Positions 23,650-31,591 of a DNA stretch of 37,833 bases are shown here, one piece after another (position 1 is the first letter of the stretch; each line of letters starts with the position of its first letter). The notes under the pieces were generated by a model. The model had not been told where the DNA came from and searched no databases. It saw only the letters and a list, made by a program, of their open reading frames with translations. Position numbers and translations under genes: made by a program. This DNA is from Nostoc mirabile CHAB5784 (GTDB lineage Bacteria; Cyanobacteriota; Cyanobacteriia; Cyanobacteriales; Nostocaceae): the NCBI RefSeq assembly GCF_020829645.1, contig NZ_JAIVFS010000081.1, positions 1-37,833 on the forward strand, given 5' to 3'.

Positions 23650-24972
23650 TCAAATTGCCAGGGTCAACCTCTGATAAACTGTCCCCAAGGCATCAGCATC
23701 GCCAACGTTACCGGGAAACAGCACCACAGGTAAATCAGGAAACTGGGGATGATCGGATGGCGTTAACACCATTGAACAACCAGCTAAAATTTGACCGAGT
23801 AAACGGGCTGAAGTTAAAGCTAGTCCAGTACTCAAGACATCATTAGAAGTAATACCACCCTTGCTGATTAAGAATCCTATATCAGATGGTAAACCACGCA
23901 CAATATCCATCAATAAACCTGAAACTTTTTCTCCAAACTCCAATCGTGTGTTGACATCTTTAAAACTCAGTTCCTGACGGCTAGTATAAACCACTGGTGT
24001 TTTGCCAGCCTCGTGTGCCGCCCGTGTACTTTCTTGAATTTCAGTTAGCAATGCCGCAGATTGATTTGCATCATCAAGTAATCGTGCTACATTCACTTCG
24101 ATTCCCACCGTTCCTTCTACTTGCAATAGCGCCTCTAATTGCTGGGTAGTCTTTTTCACATGGGAACCAACAATCACTGCACCTGGTTTGCCTTGTAGCA
24201 CGTACTGCGCCATCTTTTCGGCGGCAATGGGTTGGGGTGGTAAAGCGGCTAAAGCCGTTAAAATACTTGCTGCACTGCGAAACAGAAAGCGTTTCCCTTG
24301 ACTTGCTGCTGCTAATATGTCTACTGCAAAGCGGTTGAGATCATCTTGAGTTTCACCATCTACAACAGCGCACTGATTACCACTCAGTTGTAACAAACGT
24401 TCTAAACTACCAGCGCGAATATCAGCTAGGAGAAACCTTTCTACAGCTTCGGCACTAATTCGTCCTTGAGTCTTTTCTTCGACGTACTTGGGTAAGTAAC
24501 TGTGATGGTATCTGAAGACTGAATCACGGGCAAATTCAGTTTCATGCACTGGGGTGGGTACACCGCCAATAATCAAATAATGAACGCTGTCACGAGTGAT
24601 GCGTCCACCCTCAAAAAAAGCTGGTACAAGAAAATGAGCATCAAAAGGGCCGAGTTCTTGTGCGATCGCATCAGTTTCAATGGGATAATGTCCCCGCAAA
24701 GTAGAATCAGAACGGCTGACAATCAAAAAATCGTCAATTCCTTCAGCATTCAAAGCTATTTTCAGGTTATGGCAAACTTCTTTAGTGACAGATGCAGCTG
24801 ACTCTGGCGTTAGCGATCTAGTATTAGTCAGCACAAAGAAAATCGGCGAATCATCTTGCAACCCGGTGCGTAAAGTGTCCACATCCCAGTGCATTAGCAG
24901 CAAGCAGCTGTGGACTGTTTGAGAACCTGTAGGGTCATCATCCAGGACAATTATTTTTGGTTTGTTGCTCAT
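23650..24972 (-). CDS. Four-carbon acid sugar kinase family protein (DUF1537)
   Basis: A 440-residue protein of the DUF1537/OtnK family, ATP-dependent kinases that in characterised members phosphorylate four-carbon acid sugars such as threonate or erythronate. The N-terminal domain shows IIVLDDDPTGSQTVHSC with the conserved Asp cluster, LTNTRSL, and VSRSDSTLRGHYP, the substrate-binding signature. The C-terminal nucleotide-binding domain carries VVDGET, VGSHVKKTTQQ, ISKGGITSNDVL and LFPGNVGD. Length matches the family. No dehydrogenase or aldolase partner, usual in degradation operons, is nearby, so the real substrate is open. It is a single-gene unit. Confidence 0.85.
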   Translation of the reverse strand: MSNKPKIIVLDDDPTGSQTVHSCLLLMHWDVDTLRTGLQDDSPIFFVLTNTRSLTPESAASVTKEVCHNLKIALNAEGIDDFLIVSRSDSTLRGHYPIETDAIAQELGPFDAHFLVPAFFEGGRITRDSVHYLIIGGVPTPVHETEFARDSVFRYHHSYLPKYVEEKTQGRISAEAVERFLLADIRAGSLERLLQLSGNQCAVVDGETQDDLNRFAVDILAAASQGKRFLFRSAASILTALAALPPQPIAAEKMAQYVLQGKPGAVIVGSHVKKTTQQLEALLQVEGTVGIEVNVARLLDDANQSAALLTEIQESTRAAHEAGKTPVVYTSRQELSFKDVNTRLEFGEKVSGLLMDIVRGLPSDIGFLISKGGITSNDVLSTGLALTSARLLGQILAGCSMVLTPSDHPQFPDLPVVLFPGNVGDADALGTVYQRLTLAI

Positions 24973-25049
24973 TTAGGTCAACGGGGCAATTGTTTTTTAG
25001 GAAAGTTCGGATTTGGAAAGTATTTTGCTAAACATCAAAGCAATCGAAA

Positions 25050-25130
25050 CCTAACCCCCTACCCCCTTCCCTTGTAGGGAAGGGGGGAAGATTCAAAGCC
25101 TCTCTCCTTATAGGAGAGAGGAATGGAAGT
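25050..25130. repeat. Paired hairpin repeat between genes
   Basis: Two adjacent hairpins: CTTCCCTTGTAGGGAAG near 25065-25081, and CTCTCTCCTTATAGGAGAGAG near 25101-25121 written as CTCTCTCC and GGAGAGAG arms. This is the pattern of dispersed repeats common in Nostoc-type genomes. Standing after the gene ending at 25171 on the minus strand, it may also end its transcript. Confidence 0.55.
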
Positions 25131-25170
25131 GAGGTTTCTTAGTATATTTTGTGACTTATTAAACATCCAC

Positions 25171-25860
25171 TTAGCCTTTGTGCAATTTTCTGATTTCTGC
25201 TTGTACATCGATCGCAATTTGCAATGATTGATTTAGCAGTTGAGCATATTCGCCTGCTTGACTACTAACTTGTAAAGCTTGCAGACTGGCTAAATTATTC
25301 ACAAATAACTCTTGGTTATTAGCAAGCAATTTTTTATTATCCCGCAAAATTCGCTCTGTTTTCAGAGCGCGAACTAAATCTTCTCTAATCAGTTGTAGGG
25401 CGGCGGTTACTTGATCTCGGTCATGGAAACTGCTTTCTACGTTTCCTGATGCTGCTAATTGGTCATTAATATCGATGGCGCTAATCAGATCATGATATTT
25501 ATCAACTTCATCTAAAAGTATTGTCAGTCCTTCGGGACAGGTCAACTGTCGCCAGAGCCATCGCCCCACTAATATCGGCATTGGCACTAAAATGAGTAAA
25601 AGAATTCCTAGTCGAATTGAAGAACCAATTGTTGGCAGAATAATAAACGCGTAAACAAAACCAACAATTATTGGCGTTAGCGCCAGCGTCACCAGCATTT
25701 CATTGATAAAAAACCCTAATCGCTTCTTGCTATCTCGCAAAACCGAGGGGCGAAAAACGTCTTCTGGATCGAATCCAGTCAAACGTCTCAGTTCCCCCTT
25801 ACTAATTTCCAAGCCTATTAAGTCCGGCTGCACGGCTGGATAACTCCTATGGAAGCCCAA
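25171..25860 (-). CDS. Membrane protein of unknown function with coiled-coil tail
   Basis: A 229-residue protein. Two hydrophobic segments, MLVTLALTPIIVGFVYAFII and LGILLLILVPMPILVGRWLW (about residues 54-74 and 84-103), are likely membrane helices. The C-terminal half is helical and charged, with a probable coiled coil from about residue 145 to the end. The N-terminal KGELRRLTGFDPEDVFRP lies in the cytosol by simple charge rules. I do not recognise a named family; it looks like a cyanobacteria-restricted conserved protein. It stands alone between a kinase gene and an intergenic repeat region. Confidence 0.65.
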   Translation of the reverse strand: MGFHRSYPAVQPDLIGLEISKGELRRLTGFDPEDVFRPSVLRDSKKRLGFFINEMLVTLALTPIIVGFVYAFIILPTIGSSIRLGILLLILVPMPILVGRWLWRQLTCPEGLTILLDEVDKYHDLISAIDINDQLAASGNVESSFHDRDQVTAALQLIREDLVRALKTERILRDNKKLLANNQELFVNNLASLQALQVSSQAGEYAQLLNQSLQIAIDVQAEIRKLHKG

Positions 25861-26052
25861 GTTGCGTATTTATTTTAATCGGGTTTGGTAGAGAAGCAAT
25901 GGATGGTTACGTATAGTTATGATAAAAAGCAGATTGGGGAACACGATTAGATCAAGCTAAAAAGCATTTGCACTTATTTTCTGCTCTATTTTAGATACAA
26001 TGCAGTACTTGTGTAGGCGATCGCGTTTAAGCGGATATCAAGTTGAGTATTA

Positions 26053-26101
26053 TGACCACAGAACCACGATTAATAACTTTCGATAAAGAGTTTTTGCAAC
26101 A
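26053..26101 (+). pseudogene. Start of a gene broken by a family A element
   Basis: ATG at 26053 opens MTTEPRLITFDKEFLQH, after which the family A insertion begins. The peptide resembles the N-terminus of Uma2-family putative endonucleases (PxLlTfdEFL), but it is too short to be sure. Removing the element and one copy of its 10-bp duplication continues as PSLLTMP and then a stop, so the rest of the gene was already lost. Confidence 0.35.
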
Positions 26102-26283
26102 CAATACCCTTGGGTTAAGAATAATTGTAGATTGAGTTGAAGGTCGTGAAACCCAACAAAGGCTTGAAAACGTTGGGTTACCCTGCCTTAAGCCCCTTCT
26201 CTACGAGACGCTCCGCGAACGGGTCTACGTTCCTCAACCCAACCTACATAATTTAATTTTTTGGGCTTAACCCAAGCGTATTG
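26102..26283. mobile_element. MITE-like element, family A, copy 2
   Basis: Ends are CAATACCCTTGGGTTAA (26102-26118) and TTAACCCAAGCGTATTG (26267-26283), 16 of 17 bases paired. The flanks TTTTGCAACA (26092-26101) and TTTTGGAACA (26284-26293) agree at 9 of 10 positions, again a 10-bp target duplication. The interior shares GTAGGTTGGGTT-type arms with copy 1, but is 45 bp longer. The extra part, about 26194-26230, is a GC-rich dispersed repeat (CTACGAGACGCTCCGCG) that seems to have entered the element later. Confidence 0.8.
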
Positions 26284-26350
26284 TTTTGGAACATCCCTCG
26301 CTCCTTACGATGCCCTGAGCTTTGCCGTTGGGTAGGCGTGGTATCTCTTG

Positions 26351-26391
26351 GACAAATGACAAATGACAAATGACTAATGACTAATGACTCA
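26351..26391. repeat. Heptamer repeat overlapping a start codon
   Basis: About six heptamers of TGACAAA and TGACTAA type run across the start of the nucleotidyltransferase gene. Every unit contains ATG. The ATGs at 26356, 26363, 26370 and 26384 meet a stop within a few codons; only the one at 26377 opens the long frame. Confidence 0.85.
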
Positions 26392-27228
26392 AAACTAAAT
26401 TATCGACCGCAAGCCGCCGATACCAGTATCGATGCCGATACTTATCTGTTTTTTCAGTTGCGAAAACTCTCACTTGAACAACGAATAAAAATGTTCGCGG
26501 CTCATGAACGTGGGGTAAAAAAACTTTGCCTTGCAGGAATTAAATCACGACATCGCAGTGCTTCCAAGGAGGAAATTCGTTGTATATTTGCGCGTGCAAT
26601 GCTTGCAGAAAAATTCTCTCCAAACTTGCAGTTAATTGGTGTTGATGAAAGTATGTGGATTCAAGATTCCATCTCGCTAGCAGGCGAACTCCATCAACTT
26701 TTTGAATCAATAAATATACCTTATTACGTTAGTGGAGGTGTTGCTAGTTCAATTCACGGGGAACCTCGCTCGACACGGGATTTAGATTTGGTGATTTCAG
26801 TTCAACCCGGCCAAATCGATTTGTTGGTGACGACACTGGAAACAGCAGGATACTATTGTCCAGCAGGGGCGGTTGAAGATTTGAAGCGAGGATACGAGCG
26901 AATGCTCAACATCACACATACCGAAACCATAGCTAATGCCGATCTGTACATTACTGATGATTCACCATTTGCAGTATCGCAGATGGCACGTCGAATATTG
27001 CCAGATTTAGATGGGATACCTCAATTTTGGGTGGCTTCGCCAGAGGATACGATTTTACAGAAGTTGTGGTGGCGGCAAAGTAGTCAATCTGAAAAACAGT
27101 GGCGTGATGTATTGGGAATACTCAAGTTGCAAGCACAAAGTTTAGACTACACTTACCTTATAGAGTGGGCGGAAAGTTTAAATTTGGTTGATGTGTTGAG
27201 TAGGGCATTGACTGAAGCTGGTATTTAA
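26377..27228 (+). CDS. Nucleotidyltransferase-fold protein (MNT/AbiEii-like)
   Basis: A 283-residue protein with two parts. Residues about 12-80 form a helical domain (AADTSIDADTYLFFQLRKLS, then LSLEQRIKM). Residues about 110-280 hold a minimal nucleotidyltransferase: YYVSGGVASSIHG, then RSTRDLDLVIS with the paired catalytic Asp, and later ASPEDTILQKLWW. Related folds occur in AbiEii toxins and MNT antitoxins, where they transfer nucleotides to tRNA or to a partner toxin; stand-alone copies also exist. No HEPN or AbiEi partner is adjacent. Its start lies inside a heptamer repeat and has no clear ribosome binding site, so a later start is possible. It converges with the DUF29 gene, 28 bp apart. 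Confidence 0.75.
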   Translation: MTNDSKLNYRPQAADTSIDADTYLFFQLRKLSLEQRIKMFAAHERGVKKLCLAGIKSRHRSASKEEIRCIFARAMLAEKFSPNLQLIGVDESMWIQDSISLAGELHQLFESINIPYYVSGGVASSIHGEPRSTRDLDLVISVQPGQIDLLVTTLETAGYYCPAGAVEDLKRGYERMLNITHTETIANADLYITDDSPFAVSQMARRILPDLDGIPQFWVASPEDTILQKLWWRQSSQSEKQWRDVLGILKLQAQSLDYTYLIEWAESLNLVDVLSRALTEAGI

Positions 27229-27256
27229 TGATCATATTTGCCAAATCGCACCATTT

Positions 27257-27721
27257 TTACTCAGGAAACCAGTTTTCATCTAAAATTTGTTCTAAAGAGC
27301 CAAGCAGTGCAACAGGGAATGTATCAATGGGAAGTTGAGAGCGATCGCTTGCTTCTTTCCTTGCGTCTTGATAACATTCATCAAATATTTCTAAAATGTA
27401 AGGTTTAAGACTAGGACTATCATTGAGTTCATCCTTAATCTCTCTACGGAATGTCCTGATTTCCCCTTTCCAATGCCCTTCATTGCGCTCCCGTTCCACA
27501 TCCCAGTATGTGAGCTTAAGCAGATGTTCAAAAAGTCGAATTAACAGACTTTTCACCATTCGCTTCTGGCTCCTGCCCATATTTTCTAATTCTTCTAACA
27601 AATTATCTAAATCTACAGATGAAAACTGACCAGCGCGAAGTTGGTTGATGGTTGTCCTCAGCCAAAGGTAATAATCTTGGTCGTATAAAGTCTGACTTTT
27701 TGGTTCTACTTGTATCACCAT
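27257..27721 (-). CDS. DUF29 family protein
   Basis: A 154-residue all-helical protein of the DUF29 family, which is abundant and multicopy in cyanobacteria; its role is unknown. Family marks are the N-terminal LYDQDYYLWLRTTINQLRAG, the LDNLLEELENMGRSQKR segment and LKLTYWD in the middle. Length is typical. ATG at 27721. DUF29 genes are often found near mobile or defence-related genes, but nothing here proves a link with the converging nucleotidyltransferase gene. Confidence 0.85.
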   Translation of the reverse strand: MVIQVEPKSQTLYDQDYYLWLRTTINQLRAGQFSSVDLDNLLEELENMGRSQKRMVKSLLIRLFEHLLKLTYWDVERERNEGHWKGEIRTFRREIKDELNDSPSLKPYILEIFDECYQDARKEASDRSQLPIDTFPVALLGSLEQILDENWFPE

Positions 27722-27888
27722 ACAGTTGCTAGATTCCTATTTTTTGGATTAAAAACTGTGTGTTTTATACATCAATTGTGCTTCAGGTTTTGAATACCAA
27801 AAATCGCCTCTAATCTTTCACCAAAAGAAGAATATCCTCTGTAACACCATCATAATAAAGAAAGTTGAGTCGTTGATTGATTATATAA

Positions 27889-27905
27889 CAATACGCTTGG
27901 GTTAA
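27889..27905. repeat. Solo end of the family A element
   Basis: CAATACGCTTGGGTTAA matches the left terminus of family A copy 1 exactly (17 of 17). No matching right end is found in the next 300 bp. It is a truncated or rearranged copy. Confidence 0.7.
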
Positions 27906-27918
27906 GGATTTTAGGTAT

Positions 27919-27947
27919 GTAGAGACGTTGCATTGCAACGTCTCTAC
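27919..27947. repeat. 29-bp near-perfect palindrome
   Basis: GTAGAGACGTTGCA and its exact complement are separated by a single T. It is a hairpin unit known by type from Nostoc intergenic regions, placed 13 bp after the solo family A end. It lies inside the 3' part of the short minus-strand ORF 27850-28092. Confidence 0.8.
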
Positions 27948-28109
27948 TCTGTGTGTGAATTAACGATGCTCCCGGTTGTTTCAGGCCTTTCTTAATTCTT
28001 CTGCGATCGTAAATAGACCATAATAAAGCAGCATTTACAACAGGCGATCGCTGAACTACGGGAGCATCCCAAATGTGTAAGTTAGAGGTCATTTATAAAG
28101 TAAATATTA

Positions 28110-28218
28110 AGTAGGGTGTGTTACGGCTATGTAAAGATTTGAGCGTTTGAGAGAGTAGGAATTAGCCGTAACGCACCGTATTAGTGGTGCGTTACGCGCT
28201 GCTTTAACGCACCCTACT
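28110..28218. repeat. Inverted-repeat element, family D
   Basis: AGTAGGGTG (28110-28118) and CACCCTACT (28210-28218) close a 109-bp structure. Inner arms GTGTTACGGC/GCCGTAACGC and GGTGCGTTACGC also pair. This is the widespread type of cyanobacterial repeat with GTAGGGTGCGTTACG-like sequence. It abuts family C copy 1 with no gap. Confidence 0.65.
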
Positions 28219-28320
28219 AGCGTGTCAAGGCTAAAATGTTGCAATAAATTAGCGCTAAAAACATTGAATTTAAAAGTTCAAAGCCCATTTTATAATGCAC
28301 AACTTTAGCCTTGACACGCT
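28219..28320. mobile_element. MITE-like element, family C, copy 1
   Basis: A 102-bp element with 25-bp ends: AGCGTGTCAAGGCTAAA... at 28219 and ...TTTAGCCTTGACACGCT ending at 28320, 22 of 25 paired. It is non-coding. It is flanked by ACT on both sides (28216-28218 and 28321-28323), a possible 3-bp duplication. Confidence 0.7.
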
Positions 28321-28326
28321 ACTACT

Positions 28327-28471
28327 AGCGTGGCAAGCTTAAAATAGTGCATTAAACGTAGACGTAGGTTGGGTGGAGCGGAGCGCAACCCAACATATAT
28401 CAGGATGTTGGGTTACGCAAAGCCTCCACCCAACCTACATTATTTTTGCAACATTTTAGCCTTGCCACGCC
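28327..28471. mobile_element. MITE-like element, family C, copy 2
   Basis: A 145-bp element with ends AGCGTGGCAAGCTTAAAA at 28327 and TTTTAGCCTTGCCACGCC ending at 28471, related to copy 1. ACT precedes it (28324-28326) and ACT occurs one base after it. The interior carries GTAGGTTGGGTGGAG (28365-28379) and CTCCACCCAACCTAC (28425-28439), a hairpin of the type also found within family A. Confidence 0.65.
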
Positions 28472-28543
28472 ACTACAATTTAAGGTTTACTTTATAAATC
28501 ATCTCTTATATCAAACTCACGTTATGAATTGTTATTGCGAACA

Positions 28544-28795
28544 CTACGCTACTGCTTCATATCCTACGGGTTCTCCAAAGGAGTACGCAATGATAAACAT
28601 GGTAAAAATAGTAAATCCTGCGATGATTAAGCCTGCTGTAATTGCGCCAAATGTAGTCTGACGTAACCGCTTAATTTCTCGCTCCAACTGATGACTCTGT
28701 TCTACATTGATTATCTTCTGTGCATCAGGCTGTTGTTTGATCTTGTCGAGTAAATCTTGAGCTAACTGAAGCATCTTTAGGTCATTATCCATCAT
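28544..28795 (-). CDS. Small single-pass membrane protein, unknown function
   Basis: A protein of 83 residues if started at ATG 28795 (MMDNDLKML); an upstream ATG at 28834 would give 96. The N-terminal half is helical and charged (LLDKIKQQPDAQKIINVEQS), then one membrane helix, FGAITAGLIIAGFTIFTMFI, near the C-terminus. The last ten residues (GEPVGYEAVA) are encoded by dispersed-repeat DNA, which suggests that the original C-terminus was replaced. There is no clear ribosome binding site for either start. I do not recognise the family. Confidence 0.5.
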   Translation of the reverse strand: MMDNDLKMLQLAQDLLDKIKQQPDAQKIINVEQSHQLEREIKRLRQTTFGAITAGLIIAGFTIFTMFIIAYSFGEPVGYEAVA

Positions 28796-28981
28796 GCTGA
28801 GGTTATGAATTTCAGTTAAGGTGCAATACCGCAAATATTCCTTAAGTATAAACTAAAGCTTACTGAAAGAATGAGGTTTTAATTTACCAAGTCATTCAGA
28901 ATATACGAGATTCCATTCATCAACCTCCAAATTCTCAGACCTATAAATTACAAAAGTATTCCTTCATTAGAGAGTAGAAAA

Positions 28982-30103
28982 ATGACTGCTACAAATGATA
29001 AGCGCAAAATTCGTTACGCCGTTGTTGGTTTAGGTTGGTTTGCCCAAGAAGCTGCTTTACCTGCGTTTGCCCACGCCGAAAACTCAGAATTAGTCGCACT
29101 TGTTTCAGATGACCCGACTAAAAACGAAGAACTGAGCAAAAAGTATGGTGTAGAGCATACTTACTCCTACGAGGAGTATGAGGACTGTCTGGCAAGCGGC
29201 GAGGTTGATGCAGTTTATATTGCGTTACCGAATCACTTACATTGCGACTACACTGTGCGGGCTGCTAATCAGGCAATTCATGTATTATGTGAAAAGCCAA
29301 TGGCAGTAACAGAACAAGAGTGTGAGGCAATGATTAAAGCTGCCAATGATAATAATGTGAAGCTGATGATTGCCTATCGCTTACATTTAGAAGAAGCCAA
29401 TTTACAAGCAGTCGAAATTTTGCGCTCAAAGCAAATTGGTGAACCACGGATTTTCAACTCAGTTTTTACTCAGCAAGTAGAAGAAGGCAATATTCGTTTA
29501 CGAGATGTTACAGGTGGTGGGACGCTCTATGATATTGGCATTTATTGCATTAATGCTGCACGTTACCTATTTCAAGATGAACCAATTGAAGTATTTGCTG
29601 TAGCTGCCAATAACGGAGAACAACGCTTCAGCGAAGTGGAAGAAATGGCTAGCGTCATCTTACGTTTCCCTAATGAGCGATTGGCAACATTTACCTGTAG
29701 CTTTGGAGGAGCAAGTGTTTCAACCTATCAGATTGTAGGTACTCAAGGCGATTTACGAGTAAAACCTGCATATTCTTGGCAGGGAGAAATCAAGCACTAC
29801 CTGACAATTAATGGTGAAACCCAAGAGCGTACCTTTGAGGATCATGATCAACTAGCGGCTGAATTTACCTACTTCTCTGATTGTATTCTCGAAGATAAAG
29901 ACCCAGAACCATCGGGGACGGAAGGGTTGATTGATGTTAGTATCATTCAAGCGCTTTACCAGTCAATTGAGAAGGGTCAACCTGTACAGATCCAAACTCG
30001 CGATCGCCATCAACGTCCCACATCGGATCAAACTATTGAGCGTCCTCCTAGTGACCAAAAGCCAGACCTGATTCATGCTGCTGAACCTTCTGGGCAGTCA
30101 TAA
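28982..30103 (+). CDS. Gfo/Idh/MocA family NAD(P)-dependent oxidoreductase
   Basis: A 373-residue sugar-type dehydrogenase, glucose-fructose oxidoreductase-like. The N-terminal Rossmann fold carries YAVVGLGWFAQEAALPAF (residues about 12-29). VYIALPNHLH and HVLCEKPMAVTEQE follow, with the EKP catalytic Lys. The second domain contains GGGTLYDIGIYCINAARYLF, with the Asp and Tyr/His-type substrate residues. The C-terminal 35 residues are hydrophilic and look disordered. The substrate is unknown; relatives act on sugars, inositols or nucleotide sugars. The start is ATG 28982. It converges with gdhA, with a hairpin between them. Confidence 0.88.
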   Translation: MTATNDKRKIRYAVVGLGWFAQEAALPAFAHAENSELVALVSDDPTKNEELSKKYGVEHTYSYEEYEDCLASGEVDAVYIALPNHLHCDYTVRAANQAIHVLCEKPMAVTEQECEAMIKAANDNNVKLMIAYRLHLEEANLQAVEILRSKQIGEPRIFNSVFTQQVEEGNIRLRDVTGGGTLYDIGIYCINAARYLFQDEPIEVFAVAANNGEQRFSEVEEMASVILRFPNERLATFTCSFGGASVSTYQIVGTQGDLRVKPAYSWQGEIKHYLTINGETQERTFEDHDQLAAEFTYFSDCILEDKDPEPSGTEGLIDVSIIQALYQSIEKGQPVQIQTRDRHQRPTSDQTIERPPSDQKPDLIHAAEPSGQS

Positions 30104-30128
30104 GGTTGGTTTAAGAGTAGGAATATCA

Positions 30129-30151
30129 GGGCACAATATATTGTTGTGCCC
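30129..30151. terminator. Hairpin between convergent genes
   Basis: GGGCACAA at 30129-30136 pairs with TTGTGCCC at 30144-30151. It lies in the 96-bp gap between the convergent oxidoreductase and dehydrogenase genes. No long T-run is seen; it may be a dispersed repeat doing terminator duty. Confidence 0.5.
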
Positions 30152-30199
30152 CTACATCTGTGGTCTATTCAATTAAAAACTGCTGTGTATGCCTAAATC

Positions 30200-31489
30200 T
30201 TAAGGATAAAGACCTCTGTCAGTCAGCGCCTGAGCTACTCTACCCACCCCTAAAGTGTAAGCAGCTAATCGCAGAGGAATTTGCCGTACCTCCGACTGAT
30301 GAATCACCCGATGGTAAGCTTGTACCATCAAATGCTCCATTTCGCGGTTAACACGCTCCTCATCCCAGAATACGTAGGAAAGACCCTGCACCCACTCCAA
30401 ATAACTAACTACCACACCGCCAGCATTCGCCAAGATATCCGGTAGCACTGTTACACCCCGCGCCTCTAACGACAAGTTAGCCTCAAGGGTAATCGGCCCA
30501 TTAGCCGCTTCTGCGACAATTCGCGCTTGCACTTGATTCACATTTTCTTCAGTGATTTGGTTTTCTAAAGCGGCTGGTATTAAAACATCGCAGGGTAAAG
30601 TTAATAAATCTGCATTGCTAATTGGTACAGATTGCGGGAAACCCATAATACTCTTGCGATTTTCAGCAGTGTAGATTTTCAACTTGGGAATATCAAGACC
30701 GACTTCGGAAAATACTCCTCCAGCACCCGTTGAAACAGCGATAACTTTCGCGCCTGCAAGATGTAGTAATTCTGCTGCGGCACTACCAACGTTACCAAAA
30801 CCCTGAATGGCTACTCGCACTCCTGCTAAAGATTTACCTTGCTGTGCCAGCGCCTCACGGACAATAATCATCACGCCCCGTCCGGTTGCCATTTCCCGTC
30901 CCAGTGAACCACCAATAGAAAGCGGTTTCCCAGTTACAACCCCTGGCACAGCATGACCAACATTCACAGAGTAAGTGTCCATCATCCAAGCCATCTCACG
31001 GGACGAAGTACCCATATCTGGGGCAGGAATATCTACGGCAGGCCCAATATCTTTAATCAACTCGCTGATATAACGGCGGGTGATTCGCTCTAATTCGCCA
31101 ACACTGTAACGTTTTGGATCTATGGGAATGCCACCCTTCCCACCACCGTAAGGAATACCTAACAAAGCACATTTCCAGGTCATCAGCATTGCTAGAGCGG
31201 ATACTTCCCGCAATGTCACAGCGGGGTGGTAACGAATCCCGCCCTTATAGGGGCCTAAAACATCGGAGTGCTGCACGCGATGTCCAGCGAGAACTTGTAT
31301 TTCCCCATTATCCAGTTTCACGGGAATGGAAACCGTGACAACCTTACGCGGGTGGCTGAGAATTTCCAGCAAACCCTGATTTAAATTTAATTCTTTAGCT
31401 GCCGCTTCTAAGTAGCTACACGCTTGATCAAATGGGCATATATGCCCTGGAGAAGCTGGTTCTGGCAGCAACAGTGATTTTGAAATCAT
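30200..31489 (-). CDS. gdhA: Glu/Leu/Phe/Val dehydrogenase (glutamate dehydrogenase type)
   Basis: A 429-residue amino acid dehydrogenase, which interconverts glutamate (or a branched-chain amino acid) and its 2-oxo acid with NAD(P). The catalytic segment reads MTWKCALLGIPYGGGKGGIP, followed by DIPAPDMGTSSREMAWMMD. The dinucleotide-binding Rossmann motif is VAIQGFGNVGSAAAELL. The length fits hexameric GDH of the Glu/Leu/Phe/Val family. ATG at 31489 is preceded by AGGAGA. The IscB element lies directly upstream on the same strand, so its insertion may have separated the gene from an older promoter. The gene symbol is given with caution, since NAD- or NADP-specific GDH or leucine dehydrogenase are possible. 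Confidence 0.88.
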   Translation of the reverse strand: MISKSLLLPEPASPGHICPFDQACSYLEAAAKELNLNQGLLEILSHPRKVVTVSIPVKLDNGEIQVLAGHRVQHSDVLGPYKGGIRYHPAVTLREVSALAMLMTWKCALLGIPYGGGKGGIPIDPKRYSVGELERITRRYISELIKDIGPAVDIPAPDMGTSSREMAWMMDTYSVNVGHAVPGVVTGKPLSIGGSLGREMATGRGVMIIVREALAQQGKSLAGVRVAIQGFGNVGSAAAELLHLAGAKVIAVSTGAGGVFSEVGLDIPKLKIYTAENRKSIMGFPQSVPISNADLLTLPCDVLIPAALENQITEENVNQVQARIVAEAANGPITLEANLSLEARGVTVLPDILANAGGVVVSYLEWVQGLSYVFWDEERVNREMEHLMVQAYHRVIHQSEVRQIPLRLAAYTLGVGRVAQALTDRGLYP

Positions 31490-31591
31490 AAAATTTTCTC
31501 CTAATCACCAAATTCCTCGCCCCGTGGAGAGCAAGTGCATTTATGCATGGGGGTAAGGGGCAGGCGATTTTAATCGCTTATCAGTTTAGTT

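Larger units (their letters stand above)
27850..28092 (-). pseudogene. Short ORF fragment whose 3' part is repeat DNA
   Basis: An 80-codon minus-strand frame from ATG 28092 begins MTSNLHIWDAPVVQRSPVVN. From about codon 48 the sequence is the 29-bp palindrome and the solo family A end, so the C-terminus is derived from repeats. The first 45 residues look protein-like but match no family that I know. It is probably the 5' remnant of a gene. Confidence 0.3.
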
